A stretch of 20,585 nucleotides of DNA from UBA1724 sp963632245 (GTDB taxonomy: Bacteria > Verrucomicrobiota > Lentisphaeria > Oligosphaerales > Oligosphaeraceae): assembly GCA_963632245.1 (NCBI GenBank), contig CAVGTF010000024.1, positions 1 to 20,585 on the forward strand. The letters run 5' to 3'. The notes under the pieces are model-generated. The model was not told the origin of the DNA. It was given only the letters and a program-made list of their open reading frames with translations, and did no database searches. The first letter of the stretch is position 1. Each line of letters opens with the position of its first letter. The translations under genes and the position numbers were made by a program. This document shows, piece by piece, positions 1 to 6,671 of the stretch.

Positions 1-90
1 GCAATGTGCAATGTGCAATGTGCAATGTGCAATGTGCAATGTGCAATGTGCAATGTGCAATGTGCAATGTGCAATGTGCAATGTGCAATG
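1..90. repeat. Tandem heptamer repeat (GCAATGT)n
   Basis: Twelve perfect copies of the 7-bp unit GCAATGT fill positions 1-84, and six more bases of the unit follow at 85-90. The array starts at the first base of the window, so its true length is unknown. Because 7 is not a multiple of 3, every three units make a 21-bp block that reads open in one frame as a repeating seven-residue peptide. I regard that reading frame as an accident of the repeat. The array is perfect, which suggests recent slippage, unlike the degenerate heptamer arrays elsewhere in the window. Confidence 0.97.
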
Positions 91-130
91 CATGGTACCG
101 CCGGTAGGCGGAAGAAACTAGGCAGGGGGT

Positions 131-173
131 ATCCAAAGGACTGGGGGCAAGCCCCCCGCACCCCCCTTAAGCC
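131..173. repeat. GC-hairpin repeat, copy 1 (ATCCAAAGGA type)
   Basis: The segment begins ATCCAAAGGA and continues into a G-run/C-run hairpin (GGGGGC, AA, GCCCCC) and a second C-run. A related segment with the same ten leading bases occurs at 8247-8281. A similar G-run/C-run hairpin without the leader lies at 20457-20481. The role is unknown; such hairpins can end or stabilise transcripts. Confidence 0.6.
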
Positions 174-243
174 CTTACACAGGCCAAGAAGCCGGTACCG
201 TACCGCCGCACCAACGGCGGAATTCCCGCGGGGCGACCATGTA

Positions 244-302
244 ACTAGCCACTAGCCACTGATTGCTAGGTACTTACGGCGCGGAAGAGCGCCTGCGGCA
301 CC
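244..302. repeat. Degenerate heptamer array plus GGAAGAGCGCC module, copy A
   Basis: From 246 the bases fall into 7-bp units: CTAGCCA, CTAGCCA, CTGATTG, CTAGGTA, then CTTA. This stretch matches 10591-10624 almost base for base. It is followed at 281-302 by a GCGGAAGAGCGCCTGCGGC-type module that recurs at 10564-10585 and, inverted, at 15531-15551. In this copy the module follows the array; in the other two it precedes it. This is a dispersed, modular intergenic repeat with no coding potential. Confidence 0.8.
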
Positions 303-315
303 GTATGGCCAGCCA

Positions 316-3267
316 CTAGTTCTGCCGTTTCTTGCGTTTGAACGCCTCTGGCAGCAGGATGAGGGAGGTGGCGATCAGGAGGATGAACCACTCCTGTGGG
401 GGCAGGGGGACGGTCCGGAAGATTTGTCCGCCGAAGGTCACGATGGCGACCTGTCCCAGGAGGATGATTGCGGCGATGCAGAGGAATGCGGAGTTATTGG
501 TTGCGTGGAGGAAGAAGGAGTCCTTGGTTCCCCAGCACTTCGCGCGGAAGAGATTCCAGAATTGCAGGAAGACGAAGAGGCAGAAGAAGCGCGTCAGCAT
601 GAGCTGTGTGGCGTGTGGGGTCTCGGACCATTCGTCGTGGATCTCCAGACCGTGTGTCTGCATATAGAAGAGGAATCCCAGAAGTACCAGCAGGCAGGGC
701 AGTCCGGTGAAGAGGATCTGCTTGCACATGGCGGGCGTGATGATGAAGGAACCCGGGACTCTGGGTGGCACCTCCAGCACGGCGGGATCGGGGGGATCGG
801 TGGCCAGTGCGATGGCGGCGAAGGTATCCATGATCAGGTTGATCCAGAGCACCTGGATGACGGTCAGCGGCATCTCCAGATCCAGGATGGGCCCCAGGAT
901 CGCGATGGCCAGCGCCACAAAATTCACCGTGAGCTGGAAGATCAGGAACTTCTGGAGGTTCTGGTAGAGGGAACGGCCCCAGAGGACCGCCTGGACAATG
1001 CTGGGGAAGGAGTCGTCCAGCAGGATGATATCGGCGGCCTCCTTGGCAACGGAGGTGCCCGCTTTGCCCATGGCGATGCCCACATCCGCCTTGTTCAATG
1101 CCGGCGCGTCGTTGGTGCCGTCGCCCGTGACCGCAACCACCTCGTTCTGCTCACGCAGGCACTGCACCAGACGCAACTTGTCGTTGGGACGCGCACGCGC
1201 CATGATGCGGAGGCTGGCGGCCGCCTTCCGAGCTTCGTCATCGGAGAGCGCCTGGAATTCGGGACCCGTCAACAGCAAGCCGTCCTTCTCTTTCTCCTCG
1301 CTCCAGAGATGGCTCTGACGGCCGATTTCACGGGCGGTCTCCGGACTGTCGCCGGTGACCATCTTCACGCGGATGCCCGCGTTTCGGCACTGGGAGAGCG
1401 CGTGTGGGACCTCTTCGCGGACGGGGTCGGCAATGGCGGCGAAGCCCATCCAGATGAGCTCCTGTGCCACGGCATTTTCGTCAGCGGACTTCATGTCGGG
1501 TGCGGGTCGTCCGGCAAAGCCCAGGATTCGCATGCCGCGGAGCTGCCACTGGTGGATTTCCTGGAGGAGGGACTCCTTTTCCTGCTCGGAGAGCGGCGCG
1601 TCCTCGCCGTCGGTCATGCGGCGGTTGCAGCGTTTCAGGAGGATCTCCGGCGCGCCCTTGAGGAAGAGCCAGGGAGTCTCGCCCAGGGAATCATGGGAGC
1701 CGCGGGTGGCCATGAACTTCCGTTCGGTGGTGAAGGACCACTGGTCGCCGGCATTGCAGCGGAATTGCTTTCGCAGCGCCTGGTAGTCCACGCCCTTCTG
1801 GTGGAGCCAGAGCAACAGCGCGCCCTCGGTGGGATTGCCCAGGGGGATGGGCTCCGCGCCGGGCTCGGCGTCCTCGGGCATGGAGAGCTCCGCGGTGGAA
1901 TTCGCGGCGATGGCCAGCTGCAGGAGTGCCGCCTTGGATTCCGGGAAGGCGAAGTGCTGCACGCGCATCTGGTTCTGGGTGAGGGTGCCGGTCTTGTCGG
2001 TGCAAATCACGGTGGCCGCGCCGATGGTCTCGCAGGCGTGCATGCGTCGCACCAGGTTGTTGGTGGCGATCATCTTCCGCATGGAATACGCCAGCGCCAG
2101 GGTGACGCTCATGGGGAGTCCCTCGGGCATTGCCATGACGATGAGGGCCACGGTGACCATGAAGAAGGAGATCAGGTGGCTGATGGCGGATTCCGAGAGC
2201 CACTGCGCGGGAGAGGCGGGCAATGCCCCCGTCAGGATCAGCGCGCCCAATCCCACGACCAGCACCGCCAGCGCGGCGCCCAGGGGCACCATCCAGGAGG
2301 CGTGGCTCCCGGAAGACATCCAGCGCGGTGCCTTGATGGGATGGTGGAACATCTCGAAGGCCGCCAGCAGGCTGGGGAACCACACCGGCGTCAGGGCGAT
2401 CACGCCCGCCACCAGGATCACCACCGTGGCAATCCACTGGTGCGCATTCTGAATGATGTTCCCGACTAACCCGGCGTGCACCAGCAATACCAGGAAGACC
2501 AATCCGGAGATCGCCATGCCCACCGCGCCGATCTGCTCGGCCAGCTTGGAGAGCTGCTTCATCAGCGGCGTCTGCTCACTCGAGATTTCCGCGGCCGCCA
2601 GCGCCGTCCGGCCAAGCTCCGTCTGCGCGCCAACCGCCGTCACTACGCCCAGCGCATGGCCCTGCACCACGGGAGTGCCCTTCAGACCCTGCCAGGCAGG
2701 ATAGGTCTCCTCGCCCTTCTTCGCGCTCTGCGCCTCTTCGCGGGTGCACTTCTCTACGGGCACTGATTCGCCCGTGAGGCGGCTCTGGTCCAGCAAAAGC
2801 TCCGTGGTCTCCAGGAACTCCAAGTCCGCGGGGACCTCCTCGCCTTGATCCAAAAGCACCAAGTCGCCCACTACGATCTCACGGCGCGGGATCTCCCGCA
2901 GACCGCCCTGCCGAATCACCTTCACCGGCGTGTCTTCGTTGACCTGGTTCAGGACATCGAATTCCTTCTCCGCCTGCATCTCATTCAGGAAGCCTAGTAC
3001 CGTGGCTAGGATCACGGCCACCAGGATGCCGATGGCCTCCACCGCCTGCCCCGTCAGGCACGCCAGCACCGCCGCCACCATGAGGATGCGGATGATGGGA
3101 TCCTGGAATTTCTTCAGGAGCTGCTTCCACCAGGCCTCGCGCTTTGGCGGCGTCAGGAGGTTCTCACCGTGGAGACGACGGCTCTCCAGGACCTGCTCCG
3201 GGGAGAGGCCCTGGCGGTCGGAGTGGGACTGGCTGTTCGCGGTCTGGGATTCGGGGGAATTCTGCAT
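316..3267 (-). CDS. Calcium-translocating P-type ATPase, PMCA-like (P2B)
   Basis: A 983-residue integral membrane pump expected to expel Ca2+ from the cytoplasm using ATP. Motifs in order: N-terminal cation-ATPase region (about 20-60), actuator TGES (165-168), PEGLP in M4 (381-385), phosphorylation motif DKTGTLT (D424), KGAPE (537-541), MVTGD (636-640), TGDGTNDAP (714-722), and an M6 signature NLIMDT (810-815) followed by ALATDPP. The M4, M5 (FQLTVNF) and M6 sequences resemble eukaryotic plasma-membrane Ca2+ pumps and their bacterial PMCA-type relatives rather than SERCA; there is no calmodulin-binding tail. Between M3 (about 250-268) and M4 (about 366-385) lie two extra hydrophobic stretches (about 278-303 and 326-348) not expected in the family. 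The start at 3267 gives the full N-terminal domain, though I see no clear ribosome-binding site. The TAG stop sits in repeat-like sequence (GCCACTAG). Confidence 0.93.
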   Translation of the reverse strand: MQNSPESQTANSQSHSDRQGLSPEQVLESRRLHGENLLTPPKREAWWKQLLKKFQDPIIRILMVAAVLACLTGQAVEAIGILVAVILATVLGFLNEMQAEKEFDVLNQVNEDTPVKVIRQGGLREIPRREIVVGDLVLLDQGEEVPADLEFLETTELLLDQSRLTGESVPVEKCTREEAQSAKKGEETYPAWQGLKGTPVVQGHALGVVTAVGAQTELGRTALAAAEISSEQTPLMKQLSKLAEQIGAVGMAISGLVFLVLLVHAGLVGNIIQNAHQWIATVVILVAGVIALTPVWFPSLLAAFEMFHHPIKAPRWMSSGSHASWMVPLGAALAVLVVGLGALILTGALPASPAQWLSESAISHLISFFMVTVALIVMAMPEGLPMSVTLALAYSMRKMIATNNLVRRMHACETIGAATVICTDKTGTLTQNQMRVQHFAFPESKAALLQLAIAANSTAELSMPEDAEPGAEPIPLGNPTEGALLLWLHQKGVDYQALRKQFRCNAGDQWSFTTERKFMATRGSHDSLGETPWLFLKGAPEILLKRCNRRMTDGEDAPLSEQEKESLLQEIHQWQLRGMRILGFAGRPAPDMKSADENAVAQELIWMGFAAIADPVREEVPHALSQCRNAGIRVKMVTGDSPETAREIGRQSHLWSEEKEKDGLLLTGPEFQALSDDEARKAAASLRIMARARPNDKLRLVQCLREQNEVVAVTGDGTNDAPALNKADVGIAMGKAGTSVAKEAADIILLDDSFPSIVQAVLWGRSLYQNLQKFLIFQLTVNFVALAIAILGPILDLEMPLTVIQVLWINLIMDTFAAIALATDPPDPAVLEVPPRVPGSFIITPAMCKQILFTGLPCLLVLLGFLFYMQTHGLEIHDEWSETPHATQLMLTRFFCLFVFLQFWNLFRAKCWGTKDSFFLHATNNSAFLCIAAIILLGQVAIVTFGGQIFRTVPLPPQEWFILLIATSLILLPEAFKRKKRQN

Positions 3268-3523
3268 GGGGAAAAAGTAAGGGGGAAAACAAGTAGGCGT
3301 ACTATAAAGAGGCTGTGTGAGTCTCTCGTTTCGTATTCCATGAGATTTTGGTTAGATGTTTCCCGAAAAATGCGCCCGAAATCCCTCACGGACATTTAAA
3401 TTTCTGCGAAAACGCTGGAAAATCCGCCGTCTTGCGCGTATTACCATCGACGAACTGGAGCCGGAAGGCATTTTTTTCTTCCGCCTAAAGGATACGCGCA
3501 TCGGAGACGAACGGACCTCTGCT
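3268..3523. other. Divergent intergenic region
   Basis: This 256-bp gap separates the minus-strand ATPase from the plus-strand exported-protein gene and must hold promoters for both. On the minus strand a TATAGT hexamer (3306 to 3301) could be a -10 box, but I see no good -35 partner. A weak hairpin with arms CGGAAG and CTTCCG around a T-rich loop lies near 3461-3484. An open reading frame extends upstream of 3524 from 3356, but that part encodes a basic, unremarkable peptide ahead of an evident signal peptide and is probably not translated. Confidence 0.5.
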
Positions 3524-4171
3524 ATGACCGCAAATAAATTTTCCATCTTTCTTTTCGCGCTCTGCCTAGGAGCAGCGATGTTCCTGACGGCCGCGCCCGC
3601 TACGGAACGGCAGCCGCTGGTCGCCGTGCTCTCTACCAATTCCCGGGTGCCAGCTATGACCCCGCAGGTCTATCGCGCCAGCGAGGACGCCCTTCGGCAG
3701 ATCCTCCTGGAGCGGAATCTCCGGGTGCGGCTGGGCGATGACGCCCCGAAACTCTTGCTGGAGTTCGGCGCACAGAGCCTCTCCGATCTCTCCGTGGAAT
3801 CCGCCCAGACTATCATGGAACGCCTGGGAGCCGATATGCTGGTGCAGCTCACCGTGGATGTCTATAAGGTGAATCCCGGCCGACAGAGCCCCCGTAGCGT
3901 AAAACACAATCCTCCCAGAAATCTGCATGGTGGCGCAAAGCAACCGGCACCCATCTACGTGGCGGAGGTGGGCGGAACGCTGCAGATCTGGGAGAAGGGC
4001 GGACATACCCTCCGACTGGTCCCCTTCCAGAGAATCCTCACCAATCGCGTCGGGCCCCTCAAGGACTTCGAGGCCTCACAGGACGCTCGAAATGCCATGA
4101 CGCAATTCGGCTACGCCGCCCTCCGGACCGCCCTCGCCGACGCCCTCGCTGCACCCCGCGAGCTCTTCTGA
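3524..4171 (+). CDS. Exported protein, possible CsgG/LpoB/TolB-N-like fold
   Basis: I do not recognise a named family with certainty. The ATG at 3524 was chosen because it places a signal peptide at the N terminus (basic start, hydrophobic core about 6-20, likely cleavage after an AAPA stretch near residue 26), giving a 215-residue protein. The mature part starts with a beta strand like LVAVLSTNSR, then a helix containing a conserved-looking ALRQILLERN segment, and later ERLGADMLVQLTVDVY. This resembles the strand-helix-strand layout of small periplasmic proteins such as LpoB, CsgG and the TolB N-terminal domain, in which one strand carries 'GAD-hydrophobic-V/L-x-G/L'. The next gene starts 17 bp downstream on the same strand and has a comparable layout, so the two are probably an operon and may act together at the envelope. 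Confidence 0.7.
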   Translation: MTANKFSIFLFALCLGAAMFLTAAPATERQPLVAVLSTNSRVPAMTPQVYRASEDALRQILLERNLRVRLGDDAPKLLLEFGAQSLSDLSVESAQTIMERLGADMLVQLTVDVYKVNPGRQSPRSVKHNPPRNLHGGAKQPAPIYVAEVGGTLQIWEKGGHTLRLVPFQRILTNRVGPLKDFEASQDARNAMTQFGYAALRTALADALAAPRELF

Positions 4172-4188
4172 TTGCCCTCTTCACAAAT

Positions 4189-4974
4189 ATGTCCTCTCGC
4201 TTCCTGAAATCCGCTCTCGCCACCCCCCTCCTACTGGCACTCCTGACACTGACACTCGCCTCCTGCGCGACCTCCGCAAAGTTCGACTACGCTCATGCAG
4301 AGGGGCTCATGTTCCGGGCGTCTGCAGATCATATCCCCATGCCGCCTGTCTCCGTCCTGCCCTTCCAGGACTGCCGCGGACCTCGCACCTCCGATGGCAC
4401 TACTGAGGAACAGGTCGCCCTCCTGACCAACCGCGGGGATTTCCGACTGGGATGGATCCCCCTCATGCCCTACGCCTGGGAGGGCCGACAATTCCCTGAG
4501 GTAAACGGCACCTCCCTGGCGACTCTCCGGAATTTCTGGTGCTCCTTCGACCGCGAACTCGCCGAGGCCACCGTCACCAGCATCCAGCACTCCGGACTCT
4601 TCCGGGAAGTCCGTTTCGTCGAATCCGCGGAACAGGTGGAGACCCGATATGTCATAACAGGGACACTCTTCTCCACCGAATACCAGGCAGAACGACTCAC
4701 CTACGGCGTTACCTATCTGGCCGCACCAATCCTCTGGTGCGTGGGATTCCCAACCGCGGTCTCTCATGACTCCCTCGTCTTCTCTCTCCAACTCATAGAC
4801 CGCGAAACAAACCAGGTCCTCTGGAAATACCGCTACGACGGCTCCGAATCCATCCCACATTTCCTCTACTACGGCATCGGAGAAGACGCCTCCGGATACG
4901 CACGACTCATGAAACAGGCCATGAACGCCGCTCTCTATGACCTGGATCGACGCGTCCAGGAAGCACGGAAATAA
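4189..4974 (+). CDS. Envelope lipoprotein with VLPF motif, function unknown
   Basis: A 261-residue lipoprotein. The N terminus has a long hydrophobic h-region and a clear lipobox, L23-A24-S25-C26, so the protein should be lipidated on Cys26 and anchored in a membrane. The mature part begins near residue 55 with VSVLPFQDCRGPR, a 'VLPFxD' strand seen in many periplasmic or outer-membrane lipoproteins of the CsgG/LpoB-like group. It continues with a helix that aligns with 'ELAEATVTSIQHSGLFREVRFV' (128-149), then ETRYVITGTLF, a strand typical of the same fold. It lies 17 bp after another exported protein, suggesting one transcript and a shared envelope role. No ribosome-binding site is obvious. 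The assignment to a fold is inference. Confidence 0.75.
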   Translation: MSSRFLKSALATPLLLALLTLTLASCATSAKFDYAHAEGLMFRASADHIPMPPVSVLPFQDCRGPRTSDGTTEEQVALLTNRGDFRLGWIPLMPYAWEGRQFPEVNGTSLATLRNFWCSFDRELAEATVTSIQHSGLFREVRFVESAEQVETRYVITGTLFSTEYQAERLTYGVTYLAAPILWCVGFPTAVSHDSLVFSLQLIDRETNQVLWKYRYDGSESIPHFLYYGIGEDASGYARLMKQAMNAALYDLDRRVQEARK

Positions 4975-5144
4975 AATCCTCCGCGTAGAAAAACCAAAAA
5001 AATCCAAGGAAAAATTAAAACAGTCGTTAGAAAATCGGCGATACCCGGCGTATTAAGAAGTGAAGAGGCCGGACAGTTCGGTCTTCTTGGTTGAGTCATT
5101 CAAGTTTTTTGTTCCGCATAACGTTTCAGCAAGGAGGAATCCAG
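4975..5144 (+). other. Intergenic leader of the secreted repeat protein gene
   Basis: This AT-richer 170-bp gap contains no convincing promoter hexamers or perfect hairpin. Its one clear signal is the ribosome-binding site AAGGAGG at 5131-5137, seven bases before the ATG at 5145. That site fixes the start of the next gene downstream of an alternative upstream ATG at 5091. Confidence 0.6.
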
Positions 5145-5627
5145 ATGAAGAAATTTGTTCAGATTCTCATGGTTTTCGCGGTTGTCGCGTTCCTGGCCAC
5201 CCCGGCGATGGGTCGTCCCGGTCCTGGCGGTCCTGGCGGCCGTGGTCCCGGCCGTGGTCCTGCTCCCCGTCACGAGGTGGGTCGTCCCGGCCCTGGTGGT
5301 GGTCGTCATCACCACGATGGTCCCAGCCGCGGCTGGATGAATGGTGCGTTGGTCGTGGGCGCCACTCTGGGCGTCTTGGACATTGCGACCCGTGTGTTGG
5401 CGGATCCACCGCCACCTCCGGTGGTGACCACCACCCAGCCTGTGACGACTCAGCCCACGGTGATCGTGAATCAGCCCGCCCAGACCACTCAGCCTACCGT
5501 GATTTACACGCAGCCGGTCCAGCAGACCCAGCCCGCGGTGATCTACACGCAGCCGGTTGAGCAGACCCAGCCCGCGGTGATCTACACGCCCGTTCAGACT
5601 ACGCCGGGCACCGTGATCTACCGCTAG
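5145..5627 (+). CDS. Small secreted Gly/Pro/Arg-rich protein with 13-residue C-terminal repeats
   Basis: A 160-residue exported protein I do not recognise. The start is set by a strong ribosome-binding site (AAGGAGG, 7-bp spacing). A signal peptide (1-22, ending TPAMG) is followed by a low-complexity Gly/Pro/Arg/His segment (24-62), a more hydrophobic stretch (about 64-86, starting WMNGALVVGATLG), a PPPPP linker (88-92), and four to five imperfect 13-residue units of the form TTQPTVIYTQPVQ (101-160). Strand-forming VIY alternating with Thr/Gln/Pro suggests an extended or fibrous wall-associated segment. It sits just ahead of the sigma factor gene, separated by a terminator. It could be a surface structural protein; function is unknown. 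Confidence 0.75.
   Translation: MKKFVQILMVFAVVAFLATPAMGRPGPGGPGGRGPGRGPAPRHEVGRPGPGGGRHHHDGPSRGWMNGALVVGATLGVLDIATRVLADPPPPPVVTTTQPVTTQPTVIVNQPAQTTQPTVIYTQPVQQTQPAVIYTQPVEQTQPAVIYTPVQTTPGTVIYR
5445..5624 (+). repeat. In-gene 39-bp tandem repeat
   Basis: The 3' end of the small secreted-protein gene is built from imperfect 39-bp units encoding 13 residues each (TTQPTVIVNQPAQ, TTQPTVIYTQPVQ, QTQPAVIYTQPVE, then a shortened unit and a partial one). The third and fourth units are almost identical at the DNA level, which suggests recent unit duplication. Confidence 0.85.
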
Positions 5628-5646
5628 CGTAGAGAAAACCCGCATC

Positions 5647-5686
5647 AGGCCTTCCCCGACGGCGCATTTCGCCGGGGAGGGCCTTT
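5647..5686 (+). terminator. Intrinsic terminator after the secreted repeat protein
   Basis: A GC-rich stem pairs 5647-5664 with 5670-5685, with a 5-base loop (CATTT), one GT wobble and a 2-base AC bulge. The distal part reads TTTCCTGTT, a partial T-tract. It starts 19 bp after the stop at 5627. Only 22 bp separate it from the sigma factor start, so read-through here could control how much sigma factor is made. Confidence 0.85.
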
Positions 5687-5708
5687 CCTGTTGTCAAGGG
5701 AGCATTCC

Positions 5709-6305
5709 ATGGAGATAGAAGCCACCAGCCGCACTCTTCTTTCCGGCGTGAGCCGGAATGACCCCGACGCCTGGCAGAAGTTCTTCGACCGCTATAAGGT
5801 CCTGGTCTTCTTGCGGGGTCGCCGCTATGGCTTTGCGCCTGCGGACCAGGAGGAATTGCTGAGTCGTGTGATGGGGAAGTGCTTTTCCAGCACGGGTCTG
5901 GCAGGAAAGATGGTCCTCGCCTTCGATGCGGCAAAGGGACGCTTCCGGGACTACTTCTGCCGGATTGTCTCCAATGAGGCGCTCACCATGCTCCGGGAAC
6001 GCGGACGCCGCCGCGAGGTCCCCGGACAACTCCCCGATGGACGCGAGGCGGATTTTCCCGATCCGCGCCAGGACGACTCCCAGGAGAAGGAATACCGGCT
6101 CTTCCTGGTCCACGAGGCATTCGCCGCGGTGCGCAGGGAATTGCCGCCCAGGCAGGTCCAGGCATTCATCGCTGTCCGCATGGACCAGGTCTCGCCCAAG
6201 AAGGTGGCCGCCATGCAGGGGACCTCTCTGGCTACCGTCTATCACGATGTCACGGAGGTGACCGCCGCCATTCGCAGGAAGGTCGCCCAGTTGGAGGAGG
6301 AGTAA
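5709..6305 (+). CDS. ECF-like RNA polymerase sigma factor
   Basis: A 198-residue sigma-70 family protein expected to direct RNA polymerase to a specific promoter set. Region 2 covers about 18-100, with the FDAAKGRFRDYFCRIVSNEAL stretch (72-92) that resembles sigma factors common in Planctomycetes and relatives (pattern FD-x-x-x-GRFR-x-[YW]). A linker of acidic residues follows, then region 4 (about 143-196) with ELPPRQVQAF and a helix-turn-helix (VAAMQGTSLATVYHDV). The ATG at 5709 follows AAGGGA with good spacing; a TTG at 5691 is possible but would begin within the terminator tail. A zinc-finger gene follows after only 4 bp and a membrane kinase after that, an arrangement typical of signal-responsive sigma factors. 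Confidence 0.85.
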   Translation: MEIEATSRTLLSGVSRNDPDAWQKFFDRYKVLVFLRGRRYGFAPADQEELLSRVMGKCFSSTGLAGKMVLAFDAAKGRFRDYFCRIVSNEALTMLRERGRRREVPGQLPDGREADFPDPRQDDSQEKEYRLFLVHEAFAAVRRELPPRQVQAFIAVRMDQVSPKKVAAMQGTSLATVYHDVTEVTAAIRRKVAQLEEE

Positions 6306-6309
6306 CACG

Positions 6310-6549
6310 ATGTCTCATCTCGATGAACAGCAGATGGTGGAGATGCTCTTTGGAGAGTGCCACGGCATCCGCGCCTGGCTCCGCCGTCGGCATTTGCAGA
6401 AGTGCGATGCCTGCCGGGAGCGCTACGAGGCGCTCTGCCAGGATCAGGAGGAACAGCGCGCCATTGGACGGCAGCTGAAGGAATACGGCGAGTGCCTCAA
6501 GGAGGCCGAAAAGACCATGACTCTCCCGAAGCCCCCTGCCGCCGGCTGA
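6310..6549 (+). CDS. Small zinc-finger protein, probable anti-sigma-like factor
   Basis: A 79-residue soluble protein. The motif H28-x3-C32-x2-C35 (HLQKCDAC) is the zinc-binding signature of ZAS-type anti-sigma factors. The protein is predicted helical and has no membrane segment, so unlike typical RseA/ChrR-type regulators it cannot sense extracytoplasmic signals by itself. It starts 4 bp after the sigma factor stop and has a GGAGGAGG ribosome-binding site overlapping the end of that gene, so the two are almost certainly co-translated. By inference it binds and restrains the upstream sigma factor, perhaps under control of the kinase encoded next. Confidence 0.75.
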   Translation: MSHLDEQQMVEMLFGECHGIRAWLRRRHLQKCDACRERYEALCQDQEEQRAIGRQLKEYGECLKEAEKTMTLPKPPAAG

Positions 6550-6671
6550 GGTAGGGGATCTCTCCCCTTGGAAAAAGGACAAAAAAGGCCCGCCGTCAGG
6601 GAACGATTCCTGCGCGGAAGACCAAATTATCCGAAAATTACGCTATTTCTTCGTCGCGACGATTCCCCAGA
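6550..6671 (+). other. Short spacer before the kinase gene
   Basis: This 122-bp gap contains a small hairpin with arms AGGGGA and TCCCCT (about 6552-6567), too short to call a terminator. The kinase ATG at 6672 has no evident Shine-Dalgarno sequence. The kinase may be transcribed with the sigma factor or from an undetected promoter. Confidence 0.45.

Larger units (their letters stand above)
91..315. other. Repeat-rich intergenic spacer downstream of the Ca-ATPase
   Basis: No gene is supported here. The spacer holds a GC-rich hairpin with arms GGGGGC and GCCCCC around 143-156, a second hairpin with arms CCGCCG (203-208) and CGGCGG (215-220), a degenerate heptamer array (244-277) and a GGAAGAGCGCC module (281-302). 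No T-run follows either hairpin on the minus strand, so I cannot name a clear intrinsic terminator for the ATPase gene that ends at 316. Confidence 0.7.

Noticed and set aside
4..255. Open frame encoding a repeated seven-residue Cys/Asn/Val/Gln peptide
   Set aside because: It is the perfect heptamer repeat read in one frame, followed by non-coding repeat DNA; there is no ribosome-binding site and no family signal.
1..302. CRISPR array
   Set aside because: The repeats are 7 bp with no spacers of constant length, and no cas gene is present.
424..2469. A 681-codon open frame antisense to the Ca-ATPase
   Set aside because: It lies fully opposite a gene with all P-type ATPase motifs; its translation is low-complexity Gly/His/Asp-rich as expected from antisense reading of GC-rich codons.
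3356..3523. 56-residue N-terminal extension of the first exported protein
   Set aside because: It would bury a clear signal peptide inside the protein; the internal ATG at 3524 is more plausible.
5060..5103. Terminator hairpin before the secreted repeat protein gene (AAGAGGCCG and CGGTCTTCTT)
   Set aside because: The arms do not pair without several mismatches, so I do not call it a terminator.
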